A DNA stretch of 52,631 nt, taken from CAWGUU01 sp963825765 (lineage in GTDB: Bacteria > Actinomycetota > Acidimicrobiia > Acidimicrobiales > AC-14). The position numbers and the translations under genes were made by a program. The stretch is from contig CAWGUU010000016.1 in the NCBI GenBank assembly GCA_963825765.1, positions 1 through 52,631 of the forward strand. The letters are read 5' to 3'. A model generated the notes under the pieces. That model saw only the letters and a program-made list of their open reading frames with translations. It made no database searches and had not been told where the DNA came from. This document shows positions 41,303 through 48,790 of this stretch, one piece after another. Position 1 is the first letter of the stretch. Every line of letters begins with the position of its first letter.

Positions 41303-41770
41303 ATGCCCGACCCTATGAACGACGAGGCTGCCATGGACCTCGCTCTGGCCGAGGCGCGGCGGGCGCTCGACCACGGGGACGTGCCGGTGGGAGCAGTCGC
41401 TCTGGTCGACGGCGAGGTCGTGGCCACCGGCCGCAACGAGCGGGAGCTGCGGGCCGATCCCACCGCCCACGCCGAGATCCTGGCCCTTCGCGCCGCCGCC
41501 GCGGCGCTAGGCGGCTGGCGACTGGGCGCCGTCACCCTGGTCGTCACGCTGGAGCCGTGCCCCATGTGCGCCGGCGCCCTGGTGGCCGCTCGGGTGGGCC
41601 GGCTGGTCTTCGGGACGACCGACCCGAAGGCGGGATCGTGCGGCTCGCTCTACAACCTGTGCGCCGACCCCCGGCTGAACCACGAGCTCCCCGTCACCGC
41701 CGGCGTCCGCGCCGCTGAAGCCGCCGACCTGCTGGCGACCTTCTTCTCCGACCGTCGGGCGGCCCACTAG
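41303..41770 (+). CDS. tadA: tRNA adenosine(34) deaminase
   Basis: TadA converts A34 to inosine in tRNA-Arg(ACG). The 155-residue protein has the zinc site His56-x-Glu58 (HAE) and Cys86, Cys89 in PCPMC, plus the family end NHELPVTAGV. It lies between two tRNA-Ser genes. The first ATG is used; a second four codons later is possible. Confidence 0.93.
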   Translation: MPDPMNDEAAMDLALAEARRALDHGDVPVGAVALVDGEVVATGRNERELRADPTAHAEILALRAAAAALGGWRLGAVTLVVTLEPCPMCAGALVAARVGRLVFGTTDPKAGSCGSLYNLCADPRLNHELPVTAGVRAAEAADLLATFFSDRRAAH

Positions 41771-41780
41771 CCTGATCCCC

Positions 41781-41869
41781 GGAGGGATGCGAGAGCGGCC
41801 GAATCGGACGGTCTCGAAAACCGTTGTGGGTCCTGCCCACCGTGGGTTCGAATCCCACTCCCTCCGCCA
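41781..41869 (+). tRNA. tRNA-Ser (CGA)
   Basis: Class II tRNA with acceptor GGAGGGA/TCCCTCC, anticodon stem ACGGT/ACCGT with loop CTCGAAA (anticodon CGA, reads TCG), a long variable arm (TGTGGGTCCTGCCCAC) and T arm GTGGG-TTCGAAT-CCCAC. Discriminator G and an encoded CCA. Confidence 0.95.
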
Positions 41870-42067
41870 AGTTCCACCGGCGCCAGCAACGGTCCCACCG
41901 AGGGCCTGAACCTGCCCGTTCAGCGCATCAAGCGCTGCGGCCACGGCTTCAAACGGTTCGAGCACTACCGGCTGCGGGTGCTCCTCCACGCCGGTGAGGT
42001 CACCTGGCCCAGTCGACCGAGACCGCCTCGTATCCGAAAAATGCGCTCTCCCCACTCAAACGCGTAG
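41870..42067 (+). pseudogene. ISL3-type transposase C-terminal relic
   Basis: Beginning at the base after the tRNA-Ser CCA, one frame reads STGASNGPTEGLNLPVQRIK, then a segment ending FKRFEHYRLRVLLHAG, to a stop, 65 codons in all. This is the conserved end of ISL3-family DDE transposases (catalytic Glu region, then the NFxxYRxRxL pattern). The rest of the transposase is missing, and no start or terminal inverted repeat is seen. From 42068 to the 88-nt element I see nothing else recognisable. Confidence 0.7.
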
Positions 42068-42292
42068 GGGCCCGATTTTCCGCTTGGTTCGGACGGCGAC
42101 CTCGGGGGCGACGCCGCCGGCACACCGGCCACGGTGGCGCAGTCGCCCGATGGGATCGGCTAGGCCGAAATTTGTGGCTGGCCCGCCTCTCACGCTGGAG
42201 AGGTGGGGGGATGCACGCCGACCGCTGCCGCCCGAGGCCACGCCACCTGATGGCGCGGGCAGTTTGCCAGCGTCACCAGGACGGCCGGCCGC

Positions 42293-42380
42293 CCTGACCG
42301 GACGGTAAGGAAACCCTTGCTCCCGGCGGGGCGAACACCCTCGCCGGCGGCCATTACCCGCAGCGCTCCCGAGGCGCACC
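42293..42380 (+). promoter_or_regulatory. 88-nt conserved leader element, copy 1
   Basis: First of three gap-free matching 88-nt segments (others at 44972 and 51044), running from CCTGACC to GCGCACC. By hand alignment 67 of 88 columns are identical in all three. It holds a hairpin GGTAAGG-AAAC-CCTTGCT, a second hairpin GGCGA-ACACCC-TCGCC, and the invariant block GGCCATTACCCG. It lies 84 bases before the ATG of the deleted secreted-protein gene, and the matching to copy 2 continues up to that ATG. Nature (promoter, operator or riboregulator) unknown. Confidence 0.7.
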
Positions 42381-42464
42381 ATCTCCTCACGATCTCGAGC
42401 TCGACGTGCCCGGCGACGCCTGGCGGGAGCCCGAGGTCAGCGGACCCCACAGGAGGTGGCCGAC

Positions 42465-42657
42465 ATGCGAAGCGCGACACGGTGGATGGCAGGGATGGTG
42501 TTCATGGGAGTCCGGGCGCTTGGTCTCGCCCTTCACCCCCGAGGACCGGGCGAACGGCAAGGTGAGCTTCGGGGCGGTCGCCGACATCGTCGGCGCCAGC
42601 GACGCCCCGCCGGGCGACAACCACGCCATCGCACCGCCCACGGAGGTGCGGCGATGA
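42465..42657 (+). pseudogene. Internally deleted copy of the large secreted protein
   Basis: The first 16 codons (MRSATRWMAGMVFMGV) match the signal peptide of the 488-residue protein encoded from 45147. The sequence then jumps, out of frame, to the equivalent of that protein's last 43 residues (FTPEDRANGKVSFGAVADI to PPTEVRR). About 1.3 kb is missing between. The remnant retains the ribosome-binding site, start and stop, so a short frameshifted peptide could still be made, and translation could still couple to the next gene. Confidence 0.8.
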
Positions 42658-42719
42658 CCGGCATGCCGATCTCGAGCTCTCGCCCGGCCGACACCGCGAC
42701 GAGGCGGTACCCGAGGGTG

Positions 42720-43625
42720 ATGCGGTACAGGTTGCGGCTTCTGGCTCTCGGCGTCGCAGCCATGTGTGTCCTGGCCGGATGTGGCGGCGACAGCGATGCC
42801 TCGCCGGCAAGGAAGACGACGCCTTCCATCCCGGCCGCGACGACGAGCACCACCGTCGCCAAAGTGGGCCCTGTGGTCGCCACGACAACGAAGCCGAATC
42901 CGACGCCGAAGGGGACCGGCGGAGTCACGACGACGAAGCCGGCGCCCACGGACGCCACCGATGACCCGCCGGTGCCTCAGGACGGCACCGACGACCCGCC
43001 GATCGACAGGTTCACCCGCCCGGGAGACGCGGCCCGGCACCTCTACGGCGCATGGCTGACCGGCAACCGGTCAGAGGCCCTCAGAGTGGCGGACCCGCCA
43101 GCGGTGGACGACCTCTTCTCGTATCCGGTGCCTCAGGACCCCTTGACGCCGAGCGAGTGCGAGCTGATGGAAGTCGGGTACGGCTGTCATTGGGCGGGGG
43201 AACAATCGGTCCTCTACATGGTGGTCGAGGGTGGGGCGTCGGCGGGTTACTACGTCACCTGGGTGTCCCTGCACCGGCCGCCGGTCTACAGCAACGACGG
43301 AGTTCCCCAGGTGATCGTCCGCCCGGAGAGCGCTGAGGTAGGCAGCAGGGTGAGGATCGATGGTTACGGCTTCTCGGACGAGAGCTTCGCAGCGCCGGCC
43401 GCCCTGTACCTCATAGGCGGCCCGGAGACATGTGTCCTCTACGCCCAGGCCGAGAACACGGTGACGGTGCGGGAGGATGGGTACCTGAGCGGCGAATTCA
43501 TCGTGCCGGCGCTGGGGGAATGCGTCCTGGGCGGCGCCGAGGTGCTGGTCTTCGCAGGCCACTACTACATCGGCTTCGGCGATGGGACCGACATCATCGG
43601 TGAGTTCAACGTCACCGAGGTGTGA
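42720..43625 (+). CDS. Lipoprotein A, paralogue of lipoprotein B
   Basis: A 301-residue lipoprotein: basic start MRYRLRLL, hydrophobic core, lipobox VLAGC (Cys21), a Thr/Pro-rich linker to about residue 100, then a domain beginning DRFTRPGDAARHLYGAW and containing LTPSECELMEVGYGCHWAGE, and finally an all-beta C-terminal region (PQVIVRPESAEVGSRVRIDGYGFSDE) resembling an IPT/TIG immunoglobulin-like module. Four cysteines could pair. An earlier in-frame ATG at 42654, overlapping the remnant stop, would add 22 non-signal residues. Function unknown; clear paralogue downstream. Confidence 0.8.
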   Translation: MRYRLRLLALGVAAMCVLAGCGGDSDASPARKTTPSIPAATTSTTVAKVGPVVATTTKPNPTPKGTGGVTTTKPAPTDATDDPPVPQDGTDDPPIDRFTRPGDAARHLYGAWLTGNRSEALRVADPPAVDDLFSYPVPQDPLTPSECELMEVGYGCHWAGEQSVLYMVVEGGASAGYYVTWVSLHRPPVYSNDGVPQVIVRPESAEVGSRVRIDGYGFSDESFAAPAALYLIGGPETCVLYAQAENTVTVREDGYLSGEFIVPALGECVLGGAEVLVFAGHYYIGFGDGTDIIGEFNVTEV

Positions 43626-43684
43626 CGGGTCGGCGGCGGAGGCAGACGGTGGTGGAGGCATCCGCTTAGGAGCAGGTGCCTCCG

Positions 43685-43921
43685 CTACGTCGCGATGAGG
43701 GAGAGTGTGACCCACGCGCCGGGGAACCGCTCGGCCGCCTCGGCCGCATCGAAGGTGGCCTCGTCCAGAGTGATGCGACTCGCGAGAGCCTCATAGGTGG
43801 GCAGCGCGGCGAACAATCGTCCAGGCGAGCGGGGAACGGACGCCGAGTCGTCGACGCAGAGCCTGCGAGACCGGACGACGTGAACCGTTGCTGCATCGTC
43901 CACGTACGCGGGAGGTGACAT
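43685..43921 (-). CDS. Small hypothetical protein
   Basis: A 78-residue protein, MSPPAYVDDAATVHVVRSRR to VTLSLIAT, with codon use like the surrounding genes. No signal peptide and no recognised family. The segment LDEATFDAAEAAERFPGAWV looks like an amphipathic helix plus turn. There is no clear ribosome-binding site, so it may be leaderless or not real. Confidence 0.45.
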   Translation of the reverse strand: MSPPAYVDDAATVHVVRSRRLCVDDSASVPRSPGRLFAALPTYEALASRITLDEATFDAAEAAERFPGAWVTLSLIAT

Positions 43922-43959
43922 CGCCCTAACGGCGATCGACGAAACGAAAGGAGAGCTCA

Positions 43960-44218
43960 GTGAGCACATTCAAGATCCGGACGAAGTTGGTCATCGCAGC
44001 CCTGGCAGTCGTCGCCTCGACGGTGATGGGCGCTGCCCAGCCGGCGACCGCGGCCTACACGAGGCCGGTCAGTTGCGCCGGGGCCCTCGACGACTATGGC
44101 GGCCTCAATCGCCACCTTCACCCTCAAGTACGGCGCGGACTACACCGACGACGACCTCACGGCCAACGAGAAGAACCAGCTCAGCCACGCGTCGTACTAC
44201 GTGAGCGTGTACTGCTGA
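43960..44218 (+). pseudogene. Small secreted protein, frameshifted
   Basis: GTG start with an AAAGGAGAG site. A good signal peptide (KLVIAALAVVASTVMGAAQPATAA) is followed by YTRPVSCAGALDDY; the frame then breaks near 44095. In the next frame the coding sequence continues MAASIATFTLKYGADYTDDD and ends SHASYYVSVYC. Joined, it would be about 86 residues with two cysteines, one near each end. Either a one-base error or real decay. In the unshifted frame the protein becomes Arg/His-rich and runs into the next gene. Confidence 0.6.
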
Positions 44219-44336
44219 TCGGCCACCGGTTCGGTGCCCATGAGCCGGCGGTCTGGGCACCGACCGTGGTCGCCGGGGCGCCGAGCGGGACGCTTCGTCA
44301 CCACCCCTGGTCTGGGACGCGGGGATACTCGATGGG

Positions 44337-44882
44337 ATGCGCCTCGGGATCGCACATCATCTCGGCTGGGCCGTGGCCGTCACCGCGTCGACCGACCACA
44401 GGGTCGTGGACCGCCGGAGGATCGAGCTGATCGAACCCGGCATGGCCACGGCGCCGATCCACCACGAGGGCAAACCTCTCGACGACGCCGCCGCCGCGGC
44501 GCTGGTCGTGAAGGTGCGAGCGTCGGCGGTGCGGGCCACGTCAGCTTCCCTGGACGAGCTCGCGACCGCAGTGCCCGAACCGATCGTGTCGATGTCGCTG
44601 CGAGCGTGGCCGCTCGACTTCCCCGACGACATCGCGGTCCAACGTCGCGCCCCGTACGAGGCCCGGGCCGACTCCGTCATGTACCGCGAGGTACTGGCTG
44701 AGCAGGCACGCGCACGCGGCTGGGAGGTCCATCTCTTCAACGCCAAGGACATAGAGAGCCAGGCGGCGAGGATCCTCGGTGACCGGGCCGACGACGTGCT
44801 CTACGGCCCCCGGGCAACGCTGGGACCGCCGTGGACAAAGGACCATCGCATGGCACTCGCAGCAACGATCCTGGCCGGCTGA
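44337..44882 (+). CDS. Conserved hypothetical protein (actinobacterial type)
   Basis: A 181-residue cytosolic protein starting MRLGIAHHLGWAVAVTAS, with HRVVDRRRIELIEPGM, PIVSMSLRAWPLDFPDDIAVQRRAP and a C-terminal GPPWTKDHRMALAATILA. I believe similar proteins are common in actinobacteria, but no function is known to me. The mix of a possible nucleotide-fold start and conserved Arg/His motifs suggests an enzyme or nuclease-like fold; that is a guess. Confidence 0.75.
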   Translation: MRLGIAHHLGWAVAVTASTDHRVVDRRRIELIEPGMATAPIHHEGKPLDDAAAAALVVKVRASAVRATSASLDELATAVPEPIVSMSLRAWPLDFPDDIAVQRRAPYEARADSVMYREVLAEQARARGWEVHLFNAKDIESQAARILGDRADDVLYGPRATLGPPWTKDHRMALAATILAG

Positions 44883-44971
44883 ACGTCACGTCGCGCCGGG
44901 CCAGGTTGCGCCACAGACCCGTCCGCATCGCCTTGCGGTGAGCCGCCTGAGCGCCGTTCAGCTCCGCCGTC

Positions 44972-45059
44972 CCTGACCCCGCGGTAAGGAAACCCTTACC
45001 CCCAGCGCGGCGAACACCCTCGCCGGTGGCCATTACCCGGCGGACCCCCGGAGCGCACC
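44972..45059 (+). promoter_or_regulatory. 88-nt conserved leader element, copy 2
   Basis: Aligns without gaps to the copies at 42293 and 51044. In this copy the first hairpin is perfect (GGTAAGG-AAAC-CCTTACC, 7 bp). It lies 87 bases before the ATG of the large secreted protein, and the intervening sequence is also nearly identical to copy 1. It overlaps no gene and begins about 90 bases after the previous stop, so it should head a new transcript covering the secreted protein, lipoprotein B and kinase genes. Confidence 0.7.
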
Positions 45060-45146
45060 ATCTCCTCACGATCTCGAGCTCGACGTGCCCGGCGACACGC
45101 CTGGCGGGGAGCCCGACCTCGGCGGACCCAACAGGAGGTGGCCGAC

Positions 45147-46613
45147 ATGCGCAACGCGACACGGTGGATGGCAGGGCTGGTGTTCATGGGAGTCCTGGTG
45201 ATTGGCCTGGCCCCGCCGGCCTTCGCATCACCACCCGCGAACGACGACTTCGCGAACGCAACCGTGGTGTCGAGCCTCCCGTTCTCGGACAGCGGCGACC
45301 TCGCCGACACGACCGCGGAGGCCAACGAGCCCTTTTCCGGCTGCGCCATCAACGCCGTCCATACCGCTTGGTACGCGTTCACACCGACGGACTCGGGCTA
45401 TGTCACCGTCGGTCTGGCCGGGAGCGATCGCAGGGTCAGCGTCGCCGCCTTCCAACCGACGTGGCCCCCGGGGATCGCCGGGCTCAGTCCGATCGGCTGC
45501 GCCGGCGACATGGGCTTCGATCCGCCCCTGACCATCGCCACGACTGCCGGCTCCACCTACTACCTGCGGGTGGCCACGGGCTACGCCGATGCGGACCACC
45601 TGGAGTTGCGCATCGAGCAGGTGGGCCCGCCTCCGAACGACGACTTCGTCAACGCCGAGGCACTGTCCGGCATCCCCGTCGTCGCCTCGGCAGACCTTTC
45701 GGCGGCGACGATCGAGCCCGGCGAACCTGCTCCGGGTGGCGAGAGCGTGATCGCCAGCGCCTGGTACTCCTACACCCCGGCGGAGAGCGGCACCCTCGTC
45801 GTCAGCGCCGACCCCGCCCCGGACGTGAGGCTGGCCGTGTTCACGGGCACCTCGCTCGAGGGCCTGAGCGAGCTGGCGGCCGGCGCTGCGTACTTCCCTC
45901 CCCTGTACTTCCCGGCCGAGGCCGGCACGACCTACTTCATCCAGGCCGCCAAGACCGAGTTCATGTTCACCCAGAGGCCCACGGTGACGGTCATGATCAA
46001 TCAGCCCGCGCCTCCCACAGCCGGCATCTGGGCCTATCCGTGGGACGTCTCGACTTACGAGACGGTGCAGTTCTTCGACTCGTCCTACGACCCTGAGCGG
46101 ATCGGGTTCGGGCCGGGGCAGTGGGACTTCGGCGACGGCGAAGTCGCCGTCGGATGCTGCACGACCCACCGTTACGCGGCTGACGGCGACTACACGGTCA
46201 CCCGCGTAGTCACGACGCTCGACGGCCGGACCGCGACGGCCACGCAGCAAGTGACCGTCCGTACCCACGACGTGTCCATCGAGCGCATCCAGGCGCCCAA
46301 CTCGGCGGGCGTGGGCCAGGCCAAGAGCATCTCCGTCAAGGTCAGAGGCGGCCGGTACGACGAGACGGTGCGGGTCGACCTCTTCAAGAGCATGCCGGGT
46401 GGGTCGGAGGAATGGGTCGGCAGCGAGACCAAGGCGGTGCCGCAGGCCCACGGCGGTCGGGCGACCGGATTCGGCTTCACCTACACGTTCACTCCGGACG
46501 ACCGGGCGAACGGGAAGGTGACCTTCAGGGCCGTCGCCTCGATCGTCGACCGCAGCGACGCCCAGCCGGCCGACAACCAGGCGATCGCGCCGCCCACCGA
46601 GGTGAAGCGCTGA
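45147..46613 (+). CDS. Large secreted protein with two pre-peptidase-like domains and a PKD domain
   Basis: A 488-residue exported protein. Signal peptide (MRNATRWMAGLVFMGV, cleavage after AFAS). Two similar beta domains start ANDDFANATVV and PNDDFVNAEAL, each with a WYxxTP strand (AWYAFTPTDSG, AWYSYTPAESG), like bacterial pre-peptidase C-terminal domains. A PKD domain follows (PGQWDFGDGEVAVGCCTTHRYAADGDYTVTRVV has the WDFGDG and DYTVT signatures), then a CARDB-like beta domain. Such proteins bind surfaces, glycans or partner proteins. ATG with AGGAGGT; GTG three codons earlier is less likely. Confidence 0.88.
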   Translation: MRNATRWMAGLVFMGVLVIGLAPPAFASPPANDDFANATVVSSLPFSDSGDLADTTAEANEPFSGCAINAVHTAWYAFTPTDSGYVTVGLAGSDRRVSVAAFQPTWPPGIAGLSPIGCAGDMGFDPPLTIATTAGSTYYLRVATGYADADHLELRIEQVGPPPNDDFVNAEALSGIPVVASADLSAATIEPGEPAPGGESVIASAWYSYTPAESGTLVVSADPAPDVRLAVFTGTSLEGLSELAAGAAYFPPLYFPAEAGTTYFIQAAKTEFMFTQRPTVTVMINQPAPPTAGIWAYPWDVSTYETVQFFDSSYDPERIGFGPGQWDFGDGEVAVGCCTTHRYAADGDYTVTRVVTTLDGRTATATQQVTVRTHDVSIERIQAPNSAGVGQAKSISVKVRGGRYDETVRVDLFKSMPGGSEEWVGSETKAVPQAHGGRATGFGFTYTFTPDDRANGKVTFRAVASIVDRSDAQPADNQAIAPPTEVKR

Positions 46614-46661
46614 TGTCCAGCACACCCAGTCCAACCGAAATCAACGTGAAAGGAAATCCCA

Positions 46662-47012
46662 ATGAAGACGCTCCGAACCATCGCCCTGACCGCCGCTCTG
46701 CTTTCGGTGCCGACGGCAGCGTGGTCGCACGCAGGTCATCCGGAACCCCCACCGACAGTGCCGCCCGTAACAGCGCCGCCTGTGGTGGAACCCCCTGTGA
46801 CCACGCCGCCTGTGACGGAGCCACCTGTGACGGAGCCGCCGATCACCGTGGTGATCGTCGACTGGGTGTGTCACAAGGCCGACGGATCGATTCGGTTCTG
46901 CTCCGAGGAGGAGTCGGACGCAGAACGTCTGCATCCCTCGACGACCACGACGACTCGGGCCCCGCGGCCCAACCCGCCCGCTCGCCGCGGCCCCCTGTCC
47001 CGCACGGGCTAG
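46662..47012 (+). CDS. Small secreted Pro/Thr-rich protein
   Basis: A 116-residue exported protein. The signal peptide (MKTLRTIALTAALLSVPTAAWSHA) is followed by a low-complexity PPVTEPPVT repeat of about 30 residues, a short segment VVIVDWVCHKADGSIRFCSEEE with two cysteines, and a Pro/Arg-rich tail. The repeat is a likely wall-spanning linker. Good AAAGGA site. It sits between the large secreted protein and lipoprotein B, in the same direction. No family recognised. Confidence 0.7.
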   Translation: MKTLRTIALTAALLSVPTAAWSHAGHPEPPPTVPPVTAPPVVEPPVTTPPVTEPPVTEPPITVVIVDWVCHKADGSIRFCSEEESDAERLHPSTTTTTRAPRPNPPARRGPLSRTG

Positions 47013-47025
47013 GAGGGCGCAGGCC

Positions 47026-47896
47026 GTGGCGCTCGGGCGTCGGCGTCGCCGCCCTGTGTGTGCTCGTCGGGTGTGGCTGTGTGCTCGTGGGGTGTGGCGG
47101 TGGCGCCGGCGGCGGGGGCACGCCGGCGCCACCGCCGGCGCAACCGCCCTCGATCCCTGCGACCACAGCGGCGCCACCGCCGCCCACGAGCACCACCGCC
47201 GTCAAGGTGGTCGTTACGACACCGACGATGGCGCGGGACCGCACCCCGGACAGCACGCAGGTCGCGCAGCCGCCCGACAGATTCACCCGTCCCGGCGACG
47301 CCGCCCGCCACCTCTACGACGCCTGGCACGCCGGGAACCGGTCCGACGCCGTGAAATCGGCGTCGCCGGAGGCAGTCGACTACCTGTTCGCCCACTCGAT
47401 ACCCCGGGACCCTCTGACGCCGAGCGAGTGTGAGCTGCTCCCCGAGGCCTACGGCTGCCACTGGGCGGGCGAGCGGTCGAGGCTCATGATGTTCGTCGAG
47501 GGCGGGGCGTCGGCCGGGTACAGGGTCGCCTGGACCTACCTCGATCGCCCGACCGTCCTCAGCAACGACGGCGTACCCCAGGTGATCGCCTCACCGGAGC
47601 GGAGTCGGGTGGGAGGCCGGGTGAGAATCGACGGGTTTGGGTTCTCCGACGAGACCTACCGTGCACCGTCCGCCGACCTGTTTCTCGTCGGCGGCCCCGA
47701 GGGCTGTCTTCTCTACGCACGTGCCGAGCACAGCGTCTCCGCTCTCCCGGACGGCTACCTGTCGGGCGAGTTCGTGGTGCCGGAGGGAGGCGACTGCATG
47801 ATGGGCGGCGGCTACGCGGCCGTCACCCCGGGACACTTCTACATCGGATTCGGTACTCCCACCTCCATCATCGGCCAGCTCGACGTCGCCGCCTGA
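47026..47896 (+). CDS. Lipoprotein B, paralogue of lipoprotein A; start region broken
   Basis: From residue motif DRFTRPGDAARHLYDAW onward this is a close relative of lipoprotein A, including LTPSECELLPEAYGCHWAGE and the C-terminal beta module (VGGRVRIDGFGFSDE). The N-terminal region encodes a signal core and a duplicated lipobox (CVLVGCGCVLVGC, from a 21-bp tandem duplication). The listed GTG, which has a proper AGGAGG site, is one frame away from this coding sequence. In the correct frame there is no ATG, GTG or TTG before the lipobox. A frameshift in about 47029-47055, or a non-standard start, is implied. Confidence 0.7.
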
Positions 47897-48054
47897 CCGG
47901 ACGGGTGGAGACCCCACGACCGAGAACGGGTGCCAGTACCATGTCGCGAGACGGCGATCTGTGGTCGAGTCAGGTTCCAACAGGCGCGAGCACCTCCCGG
48001 GCGGAGTTTTCCGTTCGGAGAGGTTCGGCCACGGGCAAGGGGCTGAACGGGACG

Positions 48055-48789
48055 ATGGGGGAGACGGCGGGTACAGGCGGGAAGCGCGGTTTGGCTTTTC
48101 TCGGCGCCTTCGTGATCGCAATTGTGGTGTCGGCGCCCGCCGCCCTTGCCGCCATGGGAGATCCCCAGGCACAGCCGGACTCGACCATTGGCTCCACCAC
48201 CACCTCCACCAGCACGTCGACGAGCACGTCGACGAGCACATCGACAACGACCTCGACCTCGACCACGACGTCGACCACCATCCAGGTCACGACGCCGACG
48301 ACTTCGGTGACGGAAGAGGATTTCCCCGTCTACGCTGCGTCCACGACGGTCGAGGTCACGACTCCGCCCGATCAGATGGCGACGACGACGACCCCGCCGA
48401 CGCCGACGCCGACCTTCACGAGTCCGGCCACCGTGACCACGCTGGTCCGGTTCCCCTTCGAGACGTCCTTCGAGGAGCCCACCACCTCCGCTTTGTTTCC
48501 CGAGGACACCGATGCACCCCACCCCGAGGAGCCGCAGCCAGTCCGCCGCACCAGCGCCACGAGCAGCGGCGCCGGCGAGATCCCGAGCGTGACCCCGGAC
48601 TCGACGACGACGACCCGACCAGTCGTCAGCCCTCCCCGCAGCCAGGAAGTCGCGGCACCGCCGACGATCGCCACCCTGGCCGACTCCGACAGTGGTGTAT
48701 CGCTGTTCTGGCCTGTCGTACTCGGCCTCGCGTGCCTGATCCTGCTCGGTGGGCCGTTCGCGGCGCGGAGGTTGCGGCATCCTCTGTGA
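48055..48789 (+). CDS. Ser/Thr-rich surface protein anchored at both ends
   Basis: A 244-residue protein with an N-terminal hydrophobic signal or anchor (GLAFLGAFVIAIVVSAPAALAA), a Thr/Ser-rich stalk of about 150 residues with an STST run encoded by simple DNA repeats, and a C-terminal transmembrane helix followed by RRLRHPL. It looks like a stalk or mucin-like protein; no LPxTG motif is present. In-frame starts at 47905 and 47941 are possible but would add a non-signal extension. Its stop is one base before the kinase start, so the two are co-translated. Confidence 0.7.
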   Translation: MGETAGTGGKRGLAFLGAFVIAIVVSAPAALAAMGDPQAQPDSTIGSTTTSTSTSTSTSTSTSTTTSTSTTTSTTIQVTTPTTSVTEEDFPVYAASTTVEVTTPPDQMATTTTPPTPTPTFTSPATVTTLVRFPFETSFEEPTTSALFPEDTDAPHPEEPQPVRRTSATSSGAGEIPSVTPDSTTTTRPVVSPPRSQEVAAPPTIATLADSDSGVSLFWPVVLGLACLILLGGPFAARRLRHPL

Positions 48790-48790
48790 C

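Noticed and set aside
41105..41869. A tRNA-Sec gene to go with selA and selB
   Set aside because: The two serine-type tRNAs in the window have anticodons GGA and CGA, not TCA, and normal serine tRNA arms.
42293..42380. Known c-di-GMP (GEMM) riboswitch for the 88-nt element
   Set aside because: The element lacks the GEMM conserved blocks and tetraloop-receptor pattern, so a known class could not be assigned.
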